Assembly (NCBI RefSeq): GCF_002733835.1
Contig: NZ_NVWY01000002.1
Coordinates: 50,631-114,630 of the forward strand
Direction: 5' to 3'
Source of the DNA: Alcanivorax sp.
GTDB taxonomy: Bacteria > Pseudomonadota > Gammaproteobacteria > Pseudomonadales > Alcanivoracaceae
Length of the DNA: 64,000 nucleotides
Every line of letters starts with the position of its first letter. Within the stretch, counting starts at the first letter, position 1. A model generated the notes under the pieces. It was given only the letters and a program-made list of their open reading frames with translations. It was not told where the DNA came from and searched no databases. Position numbers and translations under genes: made by a program. This document shows positions 27,282 to 37,070 of this stretch, piece after piece.

Positions 27282-30200
27282 ATGAAACGTATGCTTATTA
27301 ACGCCACTCACCCTGAAGAGGTACGAGTGGCTCTGGTCGACGGACAACGTCTGTATGACCTGGATATTGAACACCGCACACGGGAACAGAAAAAAGCCAA
27401 CATTTACAAAGGCAAGATCACCCGGGTAGAACCGTCCCTGGAAGCGGCTTTTGTAGACTTCGGCGCCGAGCGCCACGGCTTCCTTCCCCTCAAGGAAATT
27501 TCCCGCCAGTACTTCCAGAAAGACCCCAAAGACATTCAGGGTCGCGTTAACATCAAGGAAGTCATCAAGGAAGGCCAGGAAGTCATCGTTCAGGTGGCCA
27601 AGGAGGAACGCGGCAATAAAGGCGCCGCCCTCACCACCTTCATCAGCCTGGCTGGCCGCTACCTGGTACTGATGCCCAACAACCCCCGTGCCGGCGGCAT
27701 CTCCCGTCGCATCGAAGGGGAAGAGCGCGCGCAACTGAAAGAAGCGCTGGGTGCACTGACCATTCCCGACGAAATGGGCGTGATCGTGCGCACCGCCGGG
27801 CTGGGCCGCAGTGCTGAAGAGCTGCAGTGGGACCTGAACTACCTGCTGAAGCTGTGGACCTCCATTGACGATGCCTCCCAGGATCGCAAAGCGCCCTTCC
27901 TGATCTATCAGGAATCCAACGTCATCATTCGCGCCATCCGCGACTACCTGCGCAAAGACATCGGCGAAGTGCTGATCGACTCCAAAAAAGTCTACGACGA
28001 AGCCCAGGGCTTTGTTCAGCAGGTGATGCAGGACTTCCAGCACAAGATCAAACTGTACGACGACGAGACCCCACTGTTCTCCCGTTTCCAGATTGAATCG
28101 CAAATCGAAACCGCCTTCGAGCGGGAAGTGAAGCTGCCCTCCGGTGGCTCCATTGTCATCGACCCGACAGAAGCACTGGTGTCCATCGACATCAACTCCT
28201 CCCGTGCCACCAAGGGCGCGGATATCGAAGAAACCGCCCTGAACACCAACCTGGAAGCCGCCGAAGAAATCGCCCGGCAGCTGCGCCTGCGTGATATCGG
28301 CGGCCTGATCGTGGTGGATTTCATCGACATGGGCCCCGCACGCAACCAGCGTGACGTGGAAAACCGCATGCGCGATGCGCTGGAGCAAGACCGGGCCCGC
28401 ATCCAGCTGGGCCGTATCTCCCGCTTCGGCCTGCTGGAACTGTCCCGTCAACGGCTTCGCCCCAGCCTCGGCGAGACATCCAGCATCGTCTGCCCGCGTT
28501 GCGACGGCCAGGGCCATATTCGTGATGTGAAATCACTGGCGCTGAGCATTCTTCGTCTTATCGAAGAAGAAGTGATGAAAGAGCGCACCGGCGAGATTCA
28601 GGCCCAGGTGCCGGTGGCCGTGGCCACCTACCTGCTCAATGAAAAGCGTGATCCCCTGCGCGCCATTGAGAAGAACCACAATGTTCGCGTGGTCATCATT
28701 CCCAACCAGAACCTGGACACGCCCCACTTCGAAGTGGAGCGCATCCGTGATGACCAGACGTCCGCTCAGCTGAGCCACGAGATGGACCTGCTGGAGGGCA
28801 ACAAGGATGCAGATATCGCCTCCGCCCAGGACACGGAAATCAAGACCCAGGAGCCCGCCGTCAAACTGATGGCTCCGGACACCGCCCCACCGCCGCCCAA
28901 ACCGGCAGCTGCCGCACCGACAGCGCAGGCCCAGAACCTGGGTCTGCTGGCGCGTCTGTTCACCTGGCTTGCCCAGGTCTTTACCGCTGAGCCCAAGCCC
29001 GCCAAGGTGAAGAAAGAACAGCCCCAGCGCAAAAGCGATAACAAGCAGCGCCAGCAGCAGAACGCCCGTGGCCGTGGTGGCAACAACCGCAACCGCAACG
29101 ACAATCGTAATGACGGCCGCAACAACGATAACCGCGGCAAGAACGACAACCGCAACAAGCGCGATGGCGGCAAAGCGAGCGATAACGACAATCGCAATAA
29201 CCGCAACAAGCGCCAGAACGACAAGGATGGCGGCCGCAAGAACGACAACCGCCAGGCAGACAATCGCGCTTCCGACAATCGCAACGATAACCGTAGCGAT
29301 AACAAGGACGACGGTAACCGTAACGAGCGTCGTGGCCGTAATGACAACCGTCGCAACAACCGCAACAATGACAACCGTGGCGACGGTCGTAACGACAACA
29401 AGGCAAATGACAGCGGCAAACCGCGTAACAACCGCAAGCCGGACAATGCTGCTGACAGCACCGACAGCAAAAGCAACGACAAGGGCCCGAAAGCCCCCCG
29501 CCGCACCGATGCCAAGGACGATCGTCCGCTACGCGAACGCCAGCGTCCTGGCAAAGGGGAAAACAATAGCGACGGCAAGAATGCGGTAGCTCAAACCTCT
29601 GCGGACAAACCGCAGCGCACCAACAAGGCGCCCAAACCGGCCCGACCACGCAACGAACAGCCCGCGCCCGTGGATGACGAAGGTCACCCGCCCGCCAAGC
29701 TGGTTCCGGCTCAGGAGCCGTCTGCGCAAGTGAAGGCAGACGATCAGGCTAAAAAAGAGGTAGCCAACAAAGCTACTCAGGCAACCGAGCAACAGCCGGC
29801 GGCCAGCAAGCCGCAAGCCGCAGCTGAACCGAAACCGGAACAGCCCCCTGCACCGGCTCAGCCGCAGCAACCTGCTGCCGAGCAACAACCGGCCGCCCAG
29901 GCCCCGGCCGAGCAAAACACCGCCGCGCCGAAAGCCGAGGACGACAAACCGGCCAGCGCTCAGCAGGCAACCAGTGACACTGCTGCCGCTACTCCTGCGC
30001 AGGAAAAGCCGGTTGCCGAAAGCCAGCCGCAGCAGCCCAAGGCTGATGCGCCGAAAACCGCTGATGCCGAGAACGTAGCGCAACCCGCTCCCCAAGCGGA
30101 AGCCGCCAAAGACGCTCCGGCAGCTCAGCCAGAAGCGGCCAAACCGGCTGAGGCGCCAGCGCCGACCAAACCGGTAGAGCAAAAGCAGGCAGAGAAAGCG

Positions 30201-30527
30201 GTAGAGGCCGAAGCCCCCAAAGCCGAAGCCCCCGCCGCTGAGCCAGCAGCTCCAAACCGGGCCAGCAATGATCCACGCTCCCCGGGCTACAAACCCACCC
30301 CGGCAGCCCCGGCGCCAAAGGCGGAAGAAAAGCCCAAGCCGGCACCGGCCAGCAATGAGCTGCCCAGCCGTGCCACGGAAGTGAAAGCGGTCAAGGCAGA
30401 AGTGAAGCCCGCCGCCGCCGAGCAGGGCCGCGCCAGCAACGACCCACGCCAGCGTCGTCGTGAGCAGCTCGCCGCCCAGGAAGCCGCTGCCAAGGCGCAA
30501 CAAGCGGAATCGTCCTCGGAAGACTGA
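27282..30527 (+). CDS. rne: Ribonuclease E
   Basis: 1081 residues. The catalytic half has an S1 domain (about 37-120), an RNase-H-like and 5'-sensor region, and the DNase-I-like site. Catalytic Asp residues near 302 ([11 protein letters not shown]) and 345 ([10 protein letters not shown]) and the zinc-link CPRC at 404-407 match E. coli numbering. The C-terminal 550 residues are disordered. First comes an Asn/Asp/Arg repeat tract (about 585-730, units like NDNRN), presumably RNA binding, then an Ala/Pro/Lys/Gln-rich tract. Two copies of the motif ASNDPR lie near the end, as found at the tail of pseudomonad RNase E. ATG 27282 is chosen as MKRMLINA is the invariant family start. Confidence 0.97.
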   Translation: MKRMLINATHPEEVRVALVDGQRLYDLDIEHRTREQKKANIYKGKITRVEPSLEAAFVDFGAERHGFLPLKEISRQYFQKDPKDIQGRVNIKEVIKEGQEVIVQVAKEERGNKGAALTTFISLAGRYLVLMPNNPRAGGISRRIEGEERAQLKEALGALTIPDEMGVIVRTAGLGRSAEELQWDLNYLLKLWTSIDDASQDRKAPFLIYQESNVIIRAIRDYLRKDIGEVLIDSKKVYDEAQGFVQQVMQDFQHKIKLYDDETPLFSRFQIESQIETAFEREVKLPSGGSIVIDPTEALVSIDINSSRATKGADIEETALNTNLEAAEEIARQLRLRDIGGLIVVDFIDMGPARNQRDVENRMRDALEQDRARIQLGRISRFGLLELSRQRLRPSLGETSSIVCPRCDGQGHIRDVKSLALSILRLIEEEVMKERTGEIQAQVPVAVATYLLNEKRDPLRAIEKNHNVRVVIIPNQNLDTPHFEVERIRDDQTSAQLSHEMDLLEGNKDADIASAQDTEIKTQEPAVKLMAPDTAPPPPKPAAAAPTAQAQNLGLLARLFTWLAQVFTAEPKPAKVKKEQPQRKSDNKQRQQQNARGRGGNNRNRNDNRNDGRNNDNRGKNDNRNKRDGGKASDNDNRNNRNKRQNDKDGGRKNDNRQADNRASDNRNDNRSDNKDDGNRNERRGRNDNRRNNRNNDNRGDGRNDNKANDSGKPRNNRKPDNAADSTDSKSNDKGPKAPRRTDAKDDRPLRERQRPGKGENNSDGKNAVAQTSADKPQRTNKAPKPARPRNEQPAPVDDEGHPPAKLVPAQEPSAQVKADDQAKKEVANKATQATEQQPAASKPQAAAEPKPEQPPAPAQPQQPAAEQQPAAQAPAEQNTAAPKAEDDKPASAQQATSDTAAATPAQEKPVAESQPQQPKADAPKTADAENVAQPAPQAEAAKDAPAAQPEAAKPAEAPAPTKPVEQKQAEKAVEAEAPKAEAPAAEPAAPNRASNDPRSPGYKPTPAAPAPKAEEKPKPAPASNELPSRATEVKAVKAEVKPAAAEQGRASNDPRQRRREQLAAQEAAAKAQQAESSSED

Positions 30528-30537
30528 GGACATCCAG

Positions 30538-30574
30538 CCACAAAAAAGCCCGCTTCGTGCGGGCTTTTTTGTGG
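30538..30574. terminator. rne terminator
   Basis: A perfect 16-bp stem (30538-30553 with the mirror arm to 30574) around a UUCG-type loop, with T6 in the right arm. It lies ten bases after the rne stop. The symmetric A/T runs make it work in both directions. Confidence 0.95.
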
Positions 30575-30858
30575 CTTATGGTTCTTCCCGGATTAGAGTG
30601 AATAACACGCTTCTCGTCGTCTACAGGGTTTATCGCGAGTAAATACCCGACGCCGAATGCCTGGCGTAACCCCCTTAGCCTGAACAGCTATCGTTTTGCG
30701 GTATCTTTTTTGAGAGGTATTTTTGAGGGTTTCTTTGAGGAATTGTCAGGGCCATCATTCAGACAATAATCAGGTATTGCTCCAGCTACATGCTGAAATC
30801 AATTGTGGCCATGGGTCTCATGCATCCCATGCGTCTATAGGGGCCTGGAGGCTCCTGG
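30575..30858. other. Intergenic region between rne and murB
   Basis: No coding sequence recognised. There is one small hairpin (CATGGG 30810-30815 with CCCATG 30826-30831) close to the murB end and an imperfect GGCCTGGAGGCTCC stretch beside the stop codon. Nothing else stands out. Confidence 0.5.
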
Positions 30859-31902
30859 CTATGGTAACAGCACCGGCTCTTGCTCCAACGACACACCAAA
30901 CATCGCCAGCACATCGGCACACACCGCCTCTGCCAACGCCACCACATCCGCACTGGTAGCACCGCCATGATTGACCAGCACCAGCGCCTGTTCACTATGC
31001 ATACCAACAGGCCCCAGTCGCTTCCCCTTCCAGCCGGCCTGCTCGATCAGCCACCCTGCTGCCAGTTTCACGCCATCTTCTTGTGCGTACGCCACCACAT
31101 CCGCAAAGCGCATCTTTAGCGCATCACCCTGTTCTTTGGTGACAACCGGGTTTTTGAAAAAACTGCCCGCGTTAGCCAACACGGCAGGGTCCGGCAGCTT
31201 ACTCTGACGCACCGCAATCACATGCTCGCGAACCGCGGCGGGGGAAATATCCGCTTGCGACAAGTGGCCAAAACGCGCCTGGAGCGGCCCGTAGCTCACA
31301 TTGCATTGCGGTATTTTATTCAGACGAAGCTCGATGCCGGTAATGATATAGCGGCCACGATCACCGCTTTTGAAACGACTGTCGCGGTAGGAAAATTCGC
31401 ATTCATGGCCGGCAAAATGGTCTACCTGAGCGGTGACCACATCCATCACCGTCACCTGCTCCAGTACCTGGGACAACTCGACGCCATAGGCACCGATATT
31501 TTGAAAAGGTGCCGCCCCCGCCGTACCGGGAATCAAGGACAGGTTTTCCAGCCCTTGCCAACCCTGCTCGACGGTCCAGGCCACCAGATCATCCCAGTGC
31601 ACGCCAGCACCGGCGGCGACCCAAACATGGGTGTCGTCTTCTTTCACCTGCGCCATGCCATCAATAGCCAGGCTCAGTGTCAGCCCCGGCAGATCAGAAC
31701 GAATTACCAGGTTGCTGCCTTCACCAATCACGAAAAGTGGCTCTGCAGGATTACGTTCCGCCAGCACCTGTGACAATGCATCCAGTGTGTTCGGCCGTGC
31801 CAGGCGATGGGCTCGCGCCGGCAACCGCAAGGTATTCAGCGACGTCAGATCCGCATCGCAAATCTGCTCAACCGAACCGGTCGGTGGCGCCGTCTGGCTC
31901 AC
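30859..31902 (-). CDS. murB: UDP-N-acetylenolpyruvoylglucosamine reductase
   Basis: 347 residues, the longer type I (E. coli-like) MurB. It reduces UDP-GlcNAc-enolpyruvate to UDP-MurNAc using FAD and NADPH. FAD-binding GEGSNLVIRSDLPG and IPGTAGAAPFQNIGAYG, the type I YRDSRFK loop, and the catalytic Ser in NAGSFFKNP are present. The start overlaps the stop of the phosphatase gene by four bases. Order rne-murB-ptp-kdsB follows Pseudomonas. Confidence 0.96.
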   Translation of the reverse strand: MSQTAPPTGSVEQICDADLTSLNTLRLPARAHRLARPNTLDALSQVLAERNPAEPLFVIGEGSNLVIRSDLPGLTLSLAIDGMAQVKEDDTHVWVAAGAGVHWDDLVAWTVEQGWQGLENLSLIPGTAGAAPFQNIGAYGVELSQVLEQVTVMDVVTAQVDHFAGHECEFSYRDSRFKSGDRGRYIITGIELRLNKIPQCNVSYGPLQARFGHLSQADISPAAVREHVIAVRQSKLPDPAVLANAGSFFKNPVVTKEQGDALKMRFADVVAYAQEDGVKLAAGWLIEQAGWKGKRLGPVGMHSEQALVLVNHGGATSADVVALAEAVCADVLAMFGVSLEQEPVLLP

Positions 31903-32372
31903 AGTTGCTCCCGCACACGGCTCAACAATCCTTCAGCGCCATCTTCAATCAGATCCAGCACGGTATCGAATCCGTCTTCACCGCCATAGTAAGGGTCAGG
32001 TACTTCCCGCACCGAAGTGTGCTGTGCATAGTCCAGAAAACGGGCAAGAGTACCCTGATACGATGCGGGTCGCATGGCCTTCAGATCCTCCAGGTTGGCG
32101 TCATCCATGGCCAGCACCCAATCATAGTCCGCAAAATCCGCCGGGCTGACTTGCCTCGCGCGCAGGTCAGCCATGGAATAGCCTCGGCGCAACGCGGCCT
32201 CCTGGGTACGAGGATCCGGCGCCTTGCCGATATGCCAATCGCCGGTTCCAACGCTATCAATACGAATACGATCTTCCAGGCCTGCTGCCTTCACGCGTTC
32301 ACGAAAGACCACTTCAGCGGTGGGTGAACGACAGATGTTGCCAAGGCAAACGAACAATACTGATACGCTCAT
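31899..32372 (-). CDS. Low-molecular-weight protein tyrosine phosphatase
   Basis: 157 residues. The P-loop C-x5-R is in FVCLGNICRSPTAE and the general acid is in DPYYGGEDGF, with YDWVLAMDDANLEDL between. It dephosphorylates phosphotyrosine or small phosphoesters. It is not next to a tyrosine kinase or capsule genes, so a role in polysaccharide export is not indicated. It shares one base with the kdsB stop (TAATG) and four with murB. Confidence 0.94.
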   Translation of the reverse strand: MSVSVLFVCLGNICRSPTAEVVFRERVKAAGLEDRIRIDSVGTGDWHIGKAPDPRTQEAALRRGYSMADLRARQVSPADFADYDWVLAMDDANLEDLKAMRPASYQGTLARFLDYAQHTSVREVPDPYYGGEDGFDTVLDLIEDGAEGLLSRVREQL

Positions 32373-33127
32373 TACCGGCCTCCCAACTCTGACCGCAGAC
32401 GCTCAAGATCCGCCTGGGTATCGACCCCACCGGGCACAGCCTCACAGGCAGGTTCAATGTGGATAGCCACGCCATTGGCCATGGCCCGCAGCTGCTCCAG
32501 AGATTCCAGCTGCTCCAGGGTCGCGGGCGGCCATTGCACATACCGGTGCAAGAACGCTACCCGGTACGCGTAGATGCCGATATGCCGCCACCACTGCCCT
32601 GCGGACATGTCCTGCTTACCATCGGCAAAGGCATCACGATGCCAGGGCACCGGCGCCCGGGAAAAATACAGCGCCTTGCCGCTGTCATCGAACACGGCTT
32701 TCACCACATTCGGGTTAAACAGATCGTCAGCTCGTTCAATGGGTTCACACAGGGTGGACATCTGGCAGTCCGGGTTGGCGGCCAGATTCGCCGCCACCTG
32801 ATCAATCACCGCCGGGGGAATCAACGGCTCATCGCCCTGCACATTGACGATGATGTCATCATCAGCCAGCCCCAGTTTGGCGGCCACTTCCTGCAGGCGG
32901 TCCGTGCCGGAGGGGTGATCGTCGCGGGTCATGACCACGGGCACGATGCCATCCAGCACATCGGCAATGCGCGCATCATCCGTGGCCACGTATACCTGCT
33001 CGGCATGGCTTTGCTGGCAGCGCTCCGCCACCCGTTCCACCATGGTTTTTCCAGCAATGTCTACCAACGGCTTGCCCGGCAAACGGGTAGACGCATACCG
33101 CGCCGGCACCACTACGTAAAAACTCAT
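32372..33127 (-). CDS. kdsB: CMP-KDO synthetase
   Basis: 251 residues. Activates KDO with CTP for lipopolysaccharide core synthesis. [19 protein letters not shown] is the nucleotide-binding start; VQGDEPLI binds Mg2+. In relatives ycaR and lpxK lie directly upstream; here a 111-base gap filled by an inverted heptamer repeat replaces ycaR. Confidence 0.96.
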   Translation of the reverse strand: MSFYVVVPARYASTRLPGKPLVDIAGKTMVERVAERCQQSHAEQVYVATDDARIADVLDGIVPVVMTRDDHPSGTDRLQEVAAKLGLADDDIIVNVQGDEPLIPPAVIDQVAANLAANPDCQMSTLCEPIERADDLFNPNVVKAVFDDSGKALYFSRAPVPWHRDAFADGKQDMSAGQWWRHIGIYAYRVAFLHRYVQWPPATLEQLESLEQLRAMANGVAIHIEPACEAVPGGVDTQADLERLRSELGGR

Positions 33128-33155
33128 TCACTACCTCGAAAAAAATCAGGGCCGA

Positions 33156-33243
33156 GTTGGAAGTTTAAAGTTCAAAGTTGAAAAAACCGTTCAAACCCAT
33201 GCCTTACATCCTCACGTTTCAACTTTACCTTTTAACTTTCAAC
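33156..33243. repeat. Inverted pair of heptamer arrays between lpxK and kdsB
   Basis: Left arm: GTTGGAA GTTTAAA GTTCAAA GTTGAAA (33156-33183), four units of GTTNNAA. Right arm: TTTCAAC, TTTACC (one base short), TTTTAAC, TTTCAAC (33217-33243), the reverse complement pattern. The arms can pair around about 33 bases. The lpxK stop codon (TGA, 33241-33239) lies inside the right arm. Confidence 0.9.
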
Positions 33244-34234
33244 TCTCTTGACCGTTCACTCCCAACGCCCGATCAATCATCTGATCCAGCAACCCGTCCG
33301 GCAAGCTCGCAGTCACCGGAAGAAACCACCAGTGGGGTTCGGCAAAGGGGGCACATTTCACCGCGTCCTTTTCTGTCATCAGGACAGGCAACCCATCGGC
33401 AAAGGCCAGATCCGCCGGCTGATAGGCATGATGGTCGGGGAAAACGTGAGGCGTCGTGCTGAGCCCCAGAATACTGAGCAGATTAAAGAAACGTTTGGGA
33501 TTGCCAATGCCGGCAACCGCATGGACCTGGGGGTGCTGGCGCAGGAAATCGTCAGGGGAGAGAGTACGGTCGTCGGCCAGGCATGTCATGCCTGACGGAC
33601 GCATGATCATGGGATAGGCCCCGGTCCAGCCACCGCCGGTGCTGATCACGAAGTCCACCTCCTTGAGGCGGGTGGCCGGCTCCCGCAATGGTCCTTCCGG
33701 CAGACAACGGCCATTACCCAGGCCACGCTGACCATCCACCACCACCACTTCGGCGCTGCGCGGCAGCGCATAATGCTGCAAGCCATCATCGCTGATCACC
33801 AGGTCCGGGGCGTACTCGCGAATCGCCACGTCCAGGGCATTGCGCCGATCCGGATCCAGCACCACCGGCGCCCCGGTGCGGCGAGCAATCAACACTGGCT
33901 CATCCCCTACTTCCAGCGCATCACTGCTAGCGGACACATGCTGGGGATACTGTTCGGTTTTACCGCCAAAGCCACGGGATACCACCGCCACTTTCAAGCC
34001 TCGCGAGCGCGCCGCTTCCACCAACGCAATCACCAATGGGGTTTTGCCTGTACCACCGACAGTGATATTGCCCACCACCAACACCGGAACGGGAGGGCTT
34101 GGGCGTTGTTTCCTGAATTGTTGCAGACGGCGCCGCGCCTCAAAAGACACCAGCGCAGACAGAGGCCGCAGCGGAACCAGCCAGGGACTGCCCTTATACC
34201 ACCCCTGTTGAATCCATTCGCTCAGTGCCCCCAT
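33239..34234 (-). CDS. lpxK: Tetraacyldisaccharide 4'-kinase
   Basis: 331 residues. Adds the 4'-phosphate of lipid A at the inner membrane. An N-terminal amphipathic/hydrophobic helix precedes the P-loop VGNITVGGTGKTPLV; VVSRGFGGKT and DEPVLIARRTGAPV follow. Nine bases downstream of msbA. The last codons and stop lie in the heptamer element. Confidence 0.95.
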   Translation of the reverse strand: MGALSEWIQQGWYKGSPWLVPLRPLSALVSFEARRRLQQFRKQRPSPPVPVLVVGNITVGGTGKTPLVIALVEAARSRGLKVAVVSRGFGGKTEQYPQHVSASSDALEVGDEPVLIARRTGAPVVLDPDRRNALDVAIREYAPDLVISDDGLQHYALPRSAEVVVVDGQRGLGNGRCLPEGPLREPATRLKEVDFVISTGGGWTGAYPMIMRPSGMTCLADDRTLSPDDFLRQHPQVHAVAGIGNPKRFFNLLSILGLSTTPHVFPDHHAYQPADLAFADGLPVLMTEKDAVKCAPFAEPHWWFLPVTASLPDGLLDQMIDRALGVNGQES

Positions 34235-34243
34235 GTCGCCCGC

Positions 34244-35992
34244 TTACTCCTCGGCAAAATTCATCCGGTACATCTGCGTATAAAGCCCGTTTTTTTCCAG
34301 CAATTCCTGGTGCGAGCCCTGCTCGATCAACTGGCCCTGATCCAGCACCATAATACGATCCGCTTTTTCGATGGTAGACAAGCGATGGGCAATGACCAGG
34401 GTAGTTCGCCCTTCCATCACCTGCTCCAGGGCCTGCTGGATGTGGTGCTCAGATTCGCTATCCAGTGCACTGGTCGCTTCATCAAGAATCAAGATCGGCG
34501 CATCCTTGAGCAGCGCCCGGGCAATGGCGATCCGCTGCCGCTGGCCACCGGACAATTGCACACCATCCTGGCCCAGCAAGGTATCCAGGCCATGCTCAAG
34601 CTGCTCGATAAAGCGCCAGGCGTGGGCGTCCTGTGCCGCTTTTATGATGGTGGCATCATCCGCGCTGCGCAGCTCACCGTAGGCAATATTGTTTCGCACG
34701 CTGTCGTTAAACAGCACCACCCGCTGGCTGACCATGGCGATCTGGTTCCTCAGCTCACCGAGCTGGTACTCCGGCAAGGGGACGCCATCGAGAAGAATTC
34801 GTCCCTGATCCGGATCGAAAAAACGCGGCAGCATGGCACTGATGGTACTTTTCCCCGCACCAGAACGCCCCACCAATGCCACCGTCTCGCCGGCCTTGAT
34901 GGAAAAGTTGAGATTCCGCACCACCGGTGACGCCGGGTCATAACCAAAGGTCACTCCCTCAAAGTCGATGTTGCCATCGGCCTTGGTGGCCACCGCATAG
35001 CTACCGGTATCCACTTCCTGCTCCGTATCCAGCAGTTCAAACAAGCTGGCCGCACCGGTTACCCCCCGCTGCACTTTCACGTTTACATCGGTGAGTTGCT
35101 TGAGCGGTTTCTGGATCATGCCTGCGGCGGCAATGTAGGAGAGAAAGCCCCCCACTGTCAGCTCTTCACCCATCAAGTGAATATACAGATAGGTAATGGC
35201 ACCAATGCCCACCGCCACAAACAGCTGTACGATAACCGTGCTGGCAATCTTGCTGGCATTGAGCTTCACATTCTGCTTGGCAAAACTGCGGCTGACGTTA
35301 TGGAATCGGTCCGCTTCCTGTTTCTGGCCGCCAAAAATTTTCACCTCGCCACTGCCCTCAATGGCTTCACCCAGAAAATGGGTGATGTTCGCCATGGAAG
35401 ACTGGATACGACGGCTGATCTTGCGGAATCGCTTGCTGGTGATATTCATGACCATGGCAATCAGGGGAGCCACGGCCACCAGAATCAGCGTCAGTTTCCA
35501 GTTCTGCCATAACAGGAAACCAAACAGCCCCACCACAGTGAGGCCTTCACGGATAATCACGATGATGGCATCGGTACCCGCACTGGTGACCTGCTGCGCA
35601 TCAAAGATAATCTTCGACATGATGCGCCCGGACGCATTGCGGTGATATTCAGACTGGGGCAATTTCAGCACATGACCGAACACATCATTACGCAGCACAT
35701 ACACAATCTGCTGGGCTACCCAGTTCATGGAATAACTGCCCATGAACTGGCCCAGGCCCTGAAAAATCACCAACACCAATGGCGCGATCGACACGATTAG
35801 CACGCGGGCATCGGTCGGGTTGACGATGGTTTCCCCCAAGTAACCGGCCAGCTGTGCCGCCCCGGCCTGGGTGCCGGCATACAGGGCATAGCCAATAACG
35901 CTGATAATCAGCATGAACCAGTAAGGGCGGACGTAACTCAGCAGCCGTTTATAGGTAGGCCACACGTCCTCGGGGGGAAGAGGTTGACTCAT
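34244..35992 (-). CDS. msbA: Lipid A/phospholipid flippase, ABC exporter
   Basis: 582 residues, matching E. coli MsbA. Six membrane helices in the first 320 residues, then the ABC domain with Walker A GRSGAGKST, signature LSGGQRQRIAIARA and Walker B ILILDEATSALD, plus H-loop VIAHRLST. It flips lipid A-core across the inner membrane. Its ATG overlaps the exbD stop (ATGA), tying it to the ExbBD genes. Confidence 0.96.
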   Translation of the reverse strand: MSQPLPPEDVWPTYKRLLSYVRPYWFMLIISVIGYALYAGTQAGAAQLAGYLGETIVNPTDARVLIVSIAPLVLVIFQGLGQFMGSYSMNWVAQQIVYVLRNDVFGHVLKLPQSEYHRNASGRIMSKIIFDAQQVTSAGTDAIIVIIREGLTVVGLFGFLLWQNWKLTLILVAVAPLIAMVMNITSKRFRKISRRIQSSMANITHFLGEAIEGSGEVKIFGGQKQEADRFHNVSRSFAKQNVKLNASKIASTVIVQLFVAVGIGAITYLYIHLMGEELTVGGFLSYIAAAGMIQKPLKQLTDVNVKVQRGVTGAASLFELLDTEQEVDTGSYAVATKADGNIDFEGVTFGYDPASPVVRNLNFSIKAGETVALVGRSGAGKSTISAMLPRFFDPDQGRILLDGVPLPEYQLGELRNQIAMVSQRVVLFNDSVRNNIAYGELRSADDATIIKAAQDAHAWRFIEQLEHGLDTLLGQDGVQLSGGQRQRIAIARALLKDAPILILDEATSALDSESEHHIQQALEQVMEGRTTLVIAHRLSTIEKADRIMVLDQGQLIEQGSHQELLEKNGLYTQMYRMNFAEE

Positions 35993-36414
35993 TGTGCCTC
36001 GTTGGGGGATTCGCGAGTGGTGAGCGACAGCTTAACAAAACCCAGCTGCCCGGCCACGTCATAAACACGCACGACAGCCTGATACGCCACATTGGCGTCC
36101 GCATAAATTTGCAACGGTTGATCCGTTTTATCCTGCCCAAGACGCAGCAACGCAGTGCGTAGCGCATTGCTGTCACTGGCCGCCAGCTTCTCGCCGTTCA
36201 CCAGGTAATCGCCCGTGGAGGTAATCGTCACTTCAACCTGATCATCCACCTGGGCCTGCGGAGCGCCATCGGCTTCCGGCAAGGTGATCGACAACTGTGT
36301 CTTGTCATCAAACGTGGTCGATACCATGAAGAAAATCAGCAGCAGGAACACCACATCAATCAAGGGTGTCAGGTTAACGCTGATTTCCTCCTGGCTGGGC
36401 CGGGGAAATTTCAC
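35989..36414 (-). CDS. exbD: ExbD/TolR-type energy transducer
   Basis: 141 residues. One N-terminal membrane helix (LIDVVFLLLIFFMVSTTF) carries the conserved proton-path Asp in NLTPLIDVVF; the rest is a small periplasmic domain. Works with the ExbB/TolQ protein encoded just upstream (4-base overlap). In this genomic place (comEC-exbB-exbD-msbA/lpxK) the pair is conserved in many proteobacteria; the partner TonB is not in the window. Confidence 0.92.
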   Translation of the reverse strand: MKFPRPSQEEISVNLTPLIDVVFLLLIFFMVSTTFDDKTQLSITLPEADGAPQAQVDDQVEVTITSTGDYLVNGEKLAASDSNALRTALLRLGQDKTDQPLQIYADANVAYQAVVRVYDVAGQLGFVKLSLTTRESPNEAQ

Positions 36415-37040
36415 GCCTTCTCTCCCGGTTCTGCCTCACGATCACCGTGGACCAGATCCACCACATGAACGGCGCTTTGCTCCAATTCCACGGTAATTTC
36501 TTCTACCCGGCGTACAAAGAACCGGTGAAAGAAGATTGCCGGAATGGCAACCACCAGCCCCGCTGCAGTGGTCAGCAGTGCCTGGGAAATACCACCAGCC
36601 AGCTGTGCCGCATCACCGGTGCCGTGAATCATGATCGCTGCAAACACATCGATCATGCCGACCACGGTGCCTAGCAAGCCCAACAGTGGAGTAATCGCCG
36701 CGATAGAACCCAGGGTGCTGAGAAATTTCTCCAGTTCGTGCACCACACCAGTGGCACTCTCCTGAATGCTTTCTTTCATGATGTCACGACCATGGCGCGC
36801 ATTGGCCAGACCGGTCGCCAGAATACGACCCAACGGCGAGCTGTCGCGCAGCTTCACCAGATTGCCTTCATTAAGCAGGCCGCGTTTCAGCAGCGTCTGC
36901 ACCTGGGGCACCGTATCCGCCGGCGCTAATTTGCTGGGCCGCAAGGTCCAGAAACGTTCTACCACGATGGCCAGCGCCACTACCGAACAGATCAAGATCG
37001 GGAGCATCATCCAGCCCCCGGACTGCACAAGATCCTGCAC
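36411..37040 (-). CDS. exbB: ExbB/TolQ/MotA family proton channel
   Basis: 209 residues with three membrane helices (residues about 10-28, 108-130, 150-175). The central GLLGTVVGMIDVF and LTTAAGLVVAIPA segments are the family signature. The start is GTG 37040, eight bases after GGAG; later GTG or ATG codons would cut into the first helix. Thirty bases downstream of comEC. Confidence 0.92.
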   Translation of the reverse strand: MQDLVQSGGWMMLPILICSVVALAIVVERFWTLRPSKLAPADTVPQVQTLLKRGLLNEGNLVKLRDSSPLGRILATGLANARHGRDIMKESIQESATGVVHELEKFLSTLGSIAAITPLLGLLGTVVGMIDVFAAIMIHGTGDAAQLAGGISQALLTTAAGLVVAIPAIFFHRFFVRRVEEITVELEQSAVHVVDLVHGDREAEPGEKA

Positions 37041-37070
37041 CTTAACTTCTCCCCTTGCTCACAAATCGGG

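Noticed and set aside
27105..28517. A 470-codon minus-strand frame opposite the RNase E catalytic domain
   Set aside because: RNase E active-site residues on the plus strand are complete; this is a mirrored frame.
28766..30533. Long minus-strand frames rich in Leu/Arg/Ser or Gly/Phe opposite the rne tail
   Set aside because: They mirror the low-complexity N/D/R and A/P/K tracts of RNase E; no start signals or motifs.
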